Positions 31,220 to 36,573 of a stretch of DNA of 36,573 nt are shown one piece after another (the stretch's first letter is position 1; each line of letters starts with the position of its first letter). A program made the translations under genes and the position numbers. The DNA lies in NCBI GenBank assembly GCA_964423085.1, contig CAYRDB010000006.1:1-36573 (forward strand), written 5' to 3'. Under the pieces are notes generated by a model. The model searched no databases. It was not told the origin of the DNA and was given only the letters and a program-made list of their open reading frames with translations. Source of the stretch: JAUWZS01 sp964423085. GTDB lineage: Archaea > Aenigmatarchaeota > Aenigmatarchaeia > CG10238-14 > SCSR01.

Positions 31220-31257
31220 GTAATTTATACTAGGAAAACTAACATTAGTTAGATATT

Positions 31258-32037
31258 ATGGGACTGAAAGATAGAATAAAGAGCATTTTTTCAAAAGATC
31301 CAGCGCTCGAAAGCGCTTCAACAGCGCTTCAAAGCGATTTAAAGCGCTTCAACAGCGCTTCAAAGCGCTCGAACGAACGATTTAAAGCGCTCGAAAGCGC
31401 TTCAACAGCGCTTCAAAGCGCTTCAAATCCCTCCATTAATGATGAAAAACATTCAGAAATATATGAAAATCATGATTTTCAATCAACCACCAGACTTTCC
31501 CATCCAATCGAACTTGAAAAAGAATCATTGCAACTTGGCGTTGCTGCTGGATATACAGGCAAGTCTATTCGAGAAATCGAGTCGTCCCTGTCCAGAATCG
31601 AGTCTCAAATGGCGTCAAAAGAATGGTTTTCATCCAATTTCGAAGATAACAGTCCTCAAATGATGCAGTTGCTTGAGCATATCAAATCAGGCTTGGAAAA
31701 ACATGACTATAACATGACAAAACGGTTTGAATTCATAGAACATGCCCTAAATAGAATGTCTTCCACTGCGAGTTCTGCTCCAGAACCCATAAGGACTGAT
31801 TTGGTTAGCCAGATAGAAGAAATACGCTCCAACTTACCATTGACCGCCAAAATGAAGGAGCTTGTTGATGTTGTAAAGTCTAGCAATGAAATCAGTTATG
31901 ACGATCTTTCCGAAAAGCTTGGTATAAGCAGGTCCTCACTTCGCGGTCTTTTGTCCAATACTATGAAACGCACTAACGAAATAACTCGACAATCCGTAGG
32001 TGGCAAGGGACGAGTAATATACCAGGCCAATCAATAA
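31258..32037 (+). CDS. Heptad-repeat coiled-coil protein with C-terminal winged helix
   Basis: 259 aa. Residues 15-57 form heptad-length repeats: ALESAST, ALQSDLK, RFNSASK, RSNERFK, ALESAST, ALQSASN. The middle (about 95-180) is helical and charged. The C-terminus is a winged helix: MKELVDVVKSSNEISYDDLS, EKLGISRSSLRGLLS, then GKGRVIYQ. The layout, coiled coil then DNA-binding domain, is like that of the protein at 36062-36532. The DNA behind the heptads is the AGCGCT array described next. The family was not recognised; a regulator or DNA-organising protein is plausible. Confidence 0.72.
   Translation: MGLKDRIKSIFSKDPALESASTALQSDLKRFNSASKRSNERFKALESASTALQSASNPSINDEKHSEIYENHDFQSTTRLSHPIELEKESLQLGVAAGYTGKSIREIESSLSRIESQMASKEWFSSNFEDNSPQMMQLLEHIKSGLEKHDYNMTKRFEFIEHALNRMSSTASSAPEPIRTDLVSQIEEIRSNLPLTAKMKELVDVVKSSNEISYDDLSEKLGISRSSLRGLLSNTMKRTNEITRQSVGGKGRVIYQANQ
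31302..31422. repeat. AGCGCT array phased at one DNA helical turn
   Basis: AGCGCT, its own reverse complement, starts at 31302, 31312, 31323, 31343, 31354, 31364, 31386, 31396, 31407 and 31417. AGCGAT at 31333 fills one gap, and a degenerate slot lies at about 31375. The steps alternate 10 and 11 bp (21 bp per pair), with one 22-bp step. Most copies extend to AGCGCTTCAA. The 21-bp period is at once two helical turns and seven codons. Confidence 0.85.
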
Positions 32038-32067
32038 TACTCTTTATTAAACGTATAAAGTTCATAA

Positions 32068-32108
32068 AAAGCGCTTCAAATCGGCGATTTTTAGCGCTTT
32101 AAAGCGCT
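32068..32108. repeat. AGCGCT hairpin and 16-bp palindrome between convergent genes
   Basis: AAAGCGCT (32068-32075) pairs with AGCGCTTT (32093-32100), and inside it AAATC (32078-32082) pairs with GATTT (32086-32090) around loop GGC. AGCGCT-TTAA-AGCGCT (32093-32108) is a perfect 16-bp palindrome that contains the stop of the minus-strand gene. The AGCGCTTCAA words are the same as in the array at 31302. It may be a two-way terminator as well as a protein site. Confidence 0.65.
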
Positions 32109-32392
32109 TCAATCGTATGGTTCTTTCCATTTTCAAGCTTCTCTTTCATGGTAAGAAACTTGAATATGCCATTCACATCTGTGCCTGGCTTTATTCTAAT
32201 CATGTGTACATTGAACGGTTCCATAGCCTGCGTTTCCACAAATATGGATAAATGATTTTCTATCAGCCTTGAAACTGTCTTATGGTGCAAATTACAGCGT
32301 CTAGATATCTCCCTAATCCAAAGCCAGCCTCCTTCTGCTTCCTTTAAGCATCTAACGATTTTAATCAGGTTTTCAGCAACATCTTTTCTCAT
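32099..32392 (-). CDS. Winged-helix domain protein
   Basis: 97 aa: NLIKIVRCLKEAEGGWLWIR, EISRRCNLHHKTVSRLIENH as the helix-turn-helix, and a wing with FNVHMIRIKPG. A single DNA-binding domain with no sensor. Its last codons (ATT GAA GCG CTT TAA) lie in the AGCGCT palindrome. It converges with the coiled-coil gene. The target is unknown. Confidence 0.7.
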   Translation of the reverse strand: MRKDVAENLIKIVRCLKEAEGGWLWIREISRRCNLHHKTVSRLIENHLSIFVETQAMEPFNVHMIRIKPGTDVNGIFKFLTMKEKLENGKNHTIEAL

Positions 32393-32510
32393 TTTTAATC
32401 ATTCTCGCAACACATAGCTCCAGCCGGCGCATTTTGATAACTAATCTTTGTTTTTTCTTGATAATAAAGGCAGGAAGACTGGCGTTAATCAATGTCGCGG
32501 ATATTTAAGT

Positions 32511-32519
32511 CATCATGTC
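32511..32519 (+). promoter_or_regulatory. TATA-like box of initiator tRNA
   Basis: ATATTTAAG, 20-28 nt before the tRNA 5' end, with GCGG just upstream as a weak BRE. GGCGCATTTT at 32426-32435 lies further upstream. Confidence 0.5.
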
Positions 32520-32538
32520 ATATTAATACAAAGCGTGA

Positions 32539-32613
32539 AGCGGAGTGGAGCAGCCTGGAGTGCTCGTCGGGCTCATAACCCGAAGGTCCTAGGTTCAAAT
32601 CCTAGCTCCGCTA
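32539..32613 (+). tRNA. Initiator tRNA-Met(CAT)
   Basis: 75 nt. Acceptor AGCGGAG/CTCCGCT with the A1-U72 pair typical of archaeal initiators, discriminator A at 32613. The anticodon arm TCGGG-CTCATAA-CCCGA has the three G-C pairs diagnostic of initiator tRNA. T arm CTAGG-TTCAAAT-CCTAG. No intron and no encoded CCA. Confidence 0.95.
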
Positions 32614-32624
32614 TTAGTGGTTTT

Positions 32625-33005
32625 ATGTCAGCAGAGTTTGATCGCTCACTTGAAATTCTTTCAACACTTCTTGGCGATAAAGGATGCCCCTGGGACAGGA
32701 AACAAACAATAGATAGCATCATGGAATGTCTTGAAAAAGAATGCAAGGAGGTTGCGGAAGCTATTGAGAATGGCGATTATGAGAATCTTAAAGAGGAGAT
32801 AGGGGACGTAATGTGGGGTTTGTTGTTTATGTCTAAAATCGCTGAAAAAGAGAATCGCTTTGGGGTGAATGATGTGCTGGATACTGTTAACGAAAAAATG
32901 GTAAGGCGCCATCCTCACGTGTTCGGCGATGTGAAAGCTGAAACCGAAGAAGAAGCTCATCAGGCGTTCCTTGACGCAAAAGCCAAGGAAAAATCTAGAA
33001 TCTGA
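32625..33005 (+). CDS. mazG: MazG family nucleotide pyrophosphohydrolase
   Basis: 126 aa: LLGDKGCPWDRKQTIDSIME, the metal-binding EKECKEVAEAIENGDYENLK and EEIGDVMWGLLFM, and RRHPHVFGDVKAETEEEAHQ. One MazG domain, as in the half-length archaeal and bacterial forms. It hydrolyses NTPs, possibly damaged ones, to NMP and pyrophosphate. The start is ATG 32625, 11 nt after the tRNA; a longer frame from 32448 would translate the tRNA itself. The 3' end overlaps srp54 by 11 nt. Confidence 0.93.
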   Translation: MSAEFDRSLEILSTLLGDKGCPWDRKQTIDSIMECLEKECKEVAEAIENGDYENLKEEIGDVMWGLLFMSKIAEKENRFGVNDVLDTVNEKMVRRHPHVFGDVKAETEEEAHQAFLDAKAKEKSRI

Positions 33006-34314
33006 GTCCGAACTGACCCAGTTTTTTCAAAGCTCCTCTCTTTAATCCCGCCTGTCCGCCCAGCGTTTTCATGAGTTTCTTCATGTTCTTGTACTGCGCA
33101 AGCAGGTCTCGTATCTCCGATTCCGGTCTGCCGCTCCCCTTTGATATCCTCTTTATCCTTGAGCTGTCTATTATGTCTGGGTTGTCCTTTTCCTCTTTTG
33201 TCATGCTGCTTATGATGTGCTTGTAAGCCTTCATCTTCTTTTCCTGTTGCTGAAGCGCTTCTTTTGGCACGCGCATCCCGGCACCGGGTATCATCGACAG
33301 TATCTTGTCCATCGATCCCATGCTCTGCATTGCGTCTATCTGTTCGTAAAAGTCAGACAACGTGAACTTTCCCTCCACAATCTTCTCTACAGTCCCCTCG
33401 TTCACGTTCGCGTCTTTCGCCTTTTCGAGCAGCGTCTGCAAGTCTCCCAGACCCAACATCCTTGATACGAACCTCTCAGGATCGTACAGCTCAAAGTCCT
33501 CGAGCTTCTCGCCGCTTCCCACAAACTTTACTTTCGCTCCTGTCACAGATGTCGCAGCGAGCGCGCCACCCGCTTTTGCAGTTCCATCCATCTTTGTGAC
33601 AACCACACCAGTTATGCCAACCAGCTTGTTGAACTCCTCGCTCTGCTTTCTGGCAATCTTTCCTATGTCAGCAGGTATCGCAAGCAGAACCTCGTCCGGC
33701 TTTATTATTTCTCCCAGTTTCTTCAGCTCGTCCGCCAGCTCGCTGTCTAGCGCGTTCCTTCCCGCAGTGTCGAAAATTATAACATCGCTCTTTGCAAACT
33801 GCTCCAGTCCTTCTTTGGCCCCCTTGAATGGGTCCTTGTCCGCGTCTATGTGCACAGGAACTTTTAGCTGATCGCCAAGTTGCTTCAGCTGCTGAGGCGC
33901 AGCGGGCCTGTGGTAGTCGAGCGCAACCATTGCCGGCCTCTTTCCCTTCTTTTTGTAATATCTGGCCAGCTTCGCTATGCTAGTTGTTTTACCGCTTCCG
34001 AAAAGACCGACGAACATTATCCGCTTATTTTCAGAAACGTCGGCAGGCTTTTCTCCCAAGAACTTTACAAGCTCGTCGTATATTGTCTTCAGCACGTGCT
34101 CGCGCAAAGTCATTCCAGCAGGGACTTTATCGTCAAGCGACTTTTTGCGTATGCTGGATATCAGGCTGTCTGCCAATGCCACATCGACATCGGCCTGCAT
34201 AAGCACAAGCTTCATTTCCTTCAGCAGCTGCTCGACAGCTTCCTTGTCGACTCCGCTGCCTTTGACGAGCTTCTTTATCAATCCGCTTAGTCCCTTACCC
34301 AAGTCGTCTAACAT
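32995..34314 (-). CDS. srp54: Signal recognition particle GTPase SRP54
   Basis: A 439-aa SRP54 with N domain (1-90), G domain (P-loop GLFGSGKT at 103-110, then DYHRPAAPQQLKQLG, DTAGRN, TKMDGTAKAGGAL) and the Met-rich M domain (QIDAMQSMGSMDKILSMIPG, SRIKRISKGSGRPESEIRDL). It binds signal peptides and 7S RNA. I chose ATG 34314 (MLDDLGKGLS); GTG 34332 adds six residues. The order prefoldin alpha-FtsY-SRP54 is common in archaea. No 7S RNA gene was seen. Confidence 0.97.
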   Translation of the reverse strand: MLDDLGKGLSGLIKKLVKGSGVDKEAVEQLLKEMKLVLMQADVDVALADSLISSIRKKSLDDKVPAGMTLREHVLKTIYDELVKFLGEKPADVSENKRIMFVGLFGSGKTTSIAKLARYYKKKGKRPAMVALDYHRPAAPQQLKQLGDQLKVPVHIDADKDPFKGAKEGLEQFAKSDVIIFDTAGRNALDSELADELKKLGEIIKPDEVLLAIPADIGKIARKQSEEFNKLVGITGVVVTKMDGTAKAGGALAATSVTGAKVKFVGSGEKLEDFELYDPERFVSRMLGLGDLQTLLEKAKDANVNEGTVEKIVEGKFTLSDFYEQIDAMQSMGSMDKILSMIPGAGMRVPKEALQQQEKKMKAYKHIISSMTKEEKDNPDIIDSSRIKRISKGSGRPESEIRDLLAQYKNMKKLMKTLGGQAGLKRGALKKLGQFGLRF

Positions 34315-34346
34315 AATATAATCATCTACCACTATGCTAAAATAGT

Positions 34347-35609
34347 TTAGGAGGAGCCGAACAGGTTGCCGACGAACTTGTCGGGGCTGAACTTTACAAA
34401 CTCGCCGTACTCCTGGCCGACGCCTAGAAAGAGAATGGGCTTCTTCAGCATATGAGTGACTGACAGTATGGCTCCGCCTTTTTCGTTGACATCAACCTTT
34501 GTGAATATTACGCCGTCCACGCCGATTTCTCCGAAAGCCTCTGCCTGCATCAAAGCGTCGTTTCCTGTAAGCGAGTCCACCACAAGTATCTTCAGGTCGG
34601 GCTTGCCTACGCGCACTATTTTCTGCAGCTCCTTCATCAGGTTCTCGTTCGTGTGCACGCGTCCCGCCGAGTCCGCAAGAACAAAGTTCAATCCCTTCGC
34701 CTTTGCATGCTCTATAGCGTCGTATATCACAGCAGCCGGGTCTGCGCCGTAGTCGTGCTTCACTAGCTTGACCCCTATTTTTCCAGCATGCTCTTCCAGC
34801 TGCTCTATTGACGCTGCTCGGAAAGTGTCGGCTGCAGCCAGCACGGATGTCATGCCCTCTTTCTTCAGCCAGTTCGCCAGCTTCGCTATGCTTGTAGTCT
34901 TGCCTGCTCCGTTGAATCCTATGAAAAGAACCACAATCGGTTTTTTCTTCGCAGCCATATCTTTCAAGTCTATCTCCGGCACAGACAGTATACCGCGTAT
35001 GCTGTTCTTGAACGCCTCTATTACAACCTCGCTTTCCTTTCCCCTTTTTATGTCCTTACCGGCAAGCTCCTTGATTAGGTCCGCCTTTATCTTCTGAGCG
35101 ACTCCGACTGCAACGTCAGACTCGACCAGGTCGACCTCTAGCTCGTCCAGTATGGGCAGCAGGTCCTTTTCCTCCAGCCTCTTTTCCACAATTTTCTTTG
35201 TGACCTTCTCGAACGCGCGCTTGAAAAAAGATTTCGGCTTTTCTGGATTCTTCACTTTCGCCTTGGTTTCTGGCTCCACAACTTTTACAGCCGGCGCCTC
35301 TTTTGCAACAGGCTCGGCCACTTTCACACGTTCATCTATTTGCGGTTCGGGCTTCAGCTCTTGCTCAATTTCAGGTTCGACCTGCGTTTCAATTTCCGCA
35401 ACCGGCTCTTCCTGAACTTGGAGTTCAGGCTCCGCAGCATTTGAAGTCTCCTGTTCAACAGCATCCTCAGTTTTATGCTGCTCCACAACAGGCTCTGCTG
35501 GATGGGCTGACGGCTCGACCTTTTCTTTGTCGGGCTCCTTCAACTTCTTGGATATTGACTCGATTGCTTTCGAAAGCTTGTTCTTTAGAATTCCGAACAA
35601 TTTCAACAC
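34347..35609 (-). CDS. ftsY: SRP receptor FtsY
   Basis: 420 aa. The N-terminal A region (about 27-125) is very rich in Glu, Pro and Val. The NG domain follows: GFNGAGKT (231-238), DTFRAASIEQL (261-271), DSAGR (313-317) and TKVDVNEKGG. It docks SRP54-ribosome complexes at the membrane. The GTG start at 35609 directly abuts the prefoldin stop. Confidence 0.97.
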   Translation of the reverse strand: MLKLFGILKNKLSKAIESISKKLKEPDKEKVEPSAHPAEPVVEQHKTEDAVEQETSNAAEPELQVQEEPVAEIETQVEPEIEQELKPEPQIDERVKVAEPVAKEAPAVKVVEPETKAKVKNPEKPKSFFKRAFEKVTKKIVEKRLEEKDLLPILDELEVDLVESDVAVGVAQKIKADLIKELAGKDIKRGKESEVVIEAFKNSIRGILSVPEIDLKDMAAKKKPIVVLFIGFNGAGKTTSIAKLANWLKKEGMTSVLAAADTFRAASIEQLEEHAGKIGVKLVKHDYGADPAAVIYDAIEHAKAKGLNFVLADSAGRVHTNENLMKELQKIVRVGKPDLKILVVDSLTGNDALMQAEAFGEIGVDGVIFTKVDVNEKGGAILSVTHMLKKPILFLGVGQEYGEFVKFSPDKFVGNLFGSS

Positions 35610-36050
35610 CTATGATGACGCGGCCTTGAACTTGCCCTCCCTTTCTTTCAGCATATTCTGCGCTTCCACTTCAATGCTCTGCATCATCGAAGATATGTTC
35701 CTAGTCTCGTTGGCAAGGGTGTCGACAGCCTTCTGTATGTCCGCTTTCCTTTTTTCGAGTATGGCTTTCGCCTGGTCCGCGCTTTTTTCCAGCGCGACTC
35801 CCGCGCCAACCTCTACAACAACCTTTCCCTCCTTTTCGGGCGAGCCTTTGACATAGACAGCGGAGCCTAGCGGGAAAAGGACATCGCTTGCTGAAAGGCT
35901 TTCCATGCTATCTATGGTCCCCTGTATTTCAACTATCTTTGAGGAGAAGACGTTCTGCTTCTGCATAACCGCGCCGAGCCGCTCTTCGAGGGATCGGTAC
36001 ATCTCAAGCTTTTCCTGGAACTCGTCCATCCCGTGGTCGTGATTGTCCAT
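35610..36050 (-). CDS. pfdA: Prefoldin alpha subunit
   Basis: 146 aa. Two coiled-coil helices (about 10-50 and 95-140) flank the beta-hairpin core LFPLGSAVYVKGSPEKEGKV, then VVEVGAGVALEKSADQAKAI, the prefoldin-alpha signature. It forms a hexamer with beta subunits that carries unfolded proteins. It lies between a coiled-coil regulator and ftsY. Confidence 0.94.
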   Translation of the reverse strand: MDNHDHGMDEFQEKLEMYRSLEERLGAVMQKQNVFSSKIVEIQGTIDSMESLSASDVLFPLGSAVYVKGSPEKEGKVVVEVGAGVALEKSADQAKAILEKRKADIQKAVDTLANETRNISSMMQSIEVEAQNMLKEREGKFKAASS

Positions 36051-36061
36051 AAAGTCTAATG

Positions 36062-36532
36062 TCAGCTCAACCTATAAAACTTTTCCCTGCCGACCAGCAC
36101 AGGCTCTACTATGCCCATGCACTCCATCTGCTTCAGGTACTCGTTGCATCTGGTCCTTGACAGTCCGATGTGGTTGGCTAGCTCTACGCTGCTTAGTTTT
36201 CCACTTTGCTGGAGCAGACCGGTTATAGCCTCTATCCTTCTGGCTTCCACCGCGCTTGTCTTCTGCTCAAGCCTGTTCTCTATCACGTCCTTTATGGATG
36301 TGGTCCTGGTTATCTGCTCGACCCTTGAAATTATGTCGTTGATTATGTCGTCGCTGCTTTTCACTTCCTCCCTGAACTGGCGCTCGGTCAGTATGTCCGG
36401 AGGCAGCCTTTCTGCGAGCACCTTTTCCATGCTCTCCAGCCTCTCGTTCATGTCAGCCAGCCTTTTGCTCATCTCCTTCATTATGTCGGACTGGTCGTCT
36501 GCGAGGTCCGTCCTTTTTGGGAAGAATGCCAT
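36062..36532 (-). CDS. Coiled-coil/winged-helix regulator
   Basis: 156 aa. A long charged helical region (about 10-95, SDIMKEMSKRLADMNERLES) precedes a winged helix: RRIEAITGLLQQSGKLSSVE, LANHIGLSRTRCNEYLKQME, then PVLVGREKFYRLS. No family recognised beyond the fold. It starts the transcript with pfdA, ftsY and srp54, 11 nt upstream of pfdA. Confidence 0.72.
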   Translation of the reverse strand: MAFFPKRTDLADDQSDIMKEMSKRLADMNERLESMEKVLAERLPPDILTERQFREEVKSSDDIINDIISRVEQITRTTSIKDVIENRLEQKTSAVEARRIEAITGLLQQSGKLSSVELANHIGLSRTRCNEYLKQMECMGIVEPVLVGREKFYRLS

Positions 36533-36552
36533 AATATTCTATTGGTTCCTGG

Positions 36553-36564
36553 TAAAAATAGGTT
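36553..36564 (-). promoter_or_regulatory. TATA-like box of the pfdA-ftsY-srp54 transcript
   Basis: CCTATTTTTACC on the minus strand, 21-32 nt before ATG 36532, allowing a leaderless transcript. Confidence 0.4.
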
Positions 36565-36573
36565 TCGACACAG

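Noticed and set aside
31302..31422. Terminal repeats of a mobile element
   Set aside because: The repeats are in frame within one gene, heptad-coding, and no transposase or target duplication is visible.
32448..32624. Open frame extending MazG upstream by 59 codons
   Set aside because: It would translate through the whole initiator tRNA; the extra residues are unlike MazG, and ATG 32625 fits the family start.

Overview
The window is archaeal chromosome. Family-B DNA polymerase, a PolD small-subunit relative, Kae1, Nop5 and fibrillarin, Spt5, archaeal ribosomal proteins (P0/L10, P1/L12, L7Ae, S28e, L24e), Rpo3, prefoldin, SRP54 and FtsY all read as archaeal, with TATA-like boxes and short or absent leaders. 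FtsZ and a PolD-type subunit point to Euryarchaeota or a DPANN lineage. Compact genes, several domain-trimmed proteins and an apparent non-canonical tRNA intron recall Micrarchaeota/ARMAN-like genomes, but lineage is an inference.

Layout. 0-7.4 kb: a SecD-like protein converges on a minus-strand replication operon (AT-hook/winged-helix regulator, degenerate DP1-like subunit, PolB). Upstream of it lie a 22-bp near-perfect palindrome and six tandem 22-bp units. 7.4-14.5 kb: a resolvase-fold nuclease, two CBS proteins, ThpR-like phosphoesterase, PRC-barrel protein, tRNA-Pro with kae1, a DUF371 protein, a trimmed TrmI-like methyltransferase, the nop5-flpA box C/D RNP operon and a frame-broken zinc-ribbon gene. 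14.5-27.5 kb: almost entirely minus-strand information processing: DHH and HD phosphohydrolases, P1/L12-L10-L1, L11-Spt5-SecE-FtsZ, FKBP, zinc ribbon, tRNA-Leu with intron, Rpo3-S11-S4-S13, tRNA-Ala, L24e-S28e-L7Ae, GluRS and a MEMO1 protein. 27.6-32.4 kb: an AT-rich, repeat-rich accessory stretch dominated by winged-helix proteins, with a probable frame-broken small gene and a gene whose first part is a helically phased AGCGCT array. 32.4 kb to the end: initiator tRNA-Met, MazG, SRP54, FtsY, prefoldin alpha and a coiled-coil/winged-helix protein.

The most notable observation is the operon at 1.6-5.8 kb. Its PolB ends in a zinc ribbon that resembles the one at the end of the PolD large subunit DP2. 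Its partner gene encodes a DP1-like subunit whose phosphoesterase active site is lost. A PolB with a DP2-like zinc ribbon plus an inactivated B-subunit is the arrangement of eukaryotic replicative polymerases. The ordered 22-bp array in front of this operon could be its operator or a replication origin. A second point is that three of four tRNA genes lie 11-19 nt before a start codon on the same strand, so tRNA 3' processing would make near-leaderless mRNAs.

Four genes under 60 codons were found by direct translation: SecE (19298-19471), L24e (24160-24336), a zinc ribbon (21356-21517) and the first half of the broken gene at 27991. All family calls come from reading motifs; no database search was possible.
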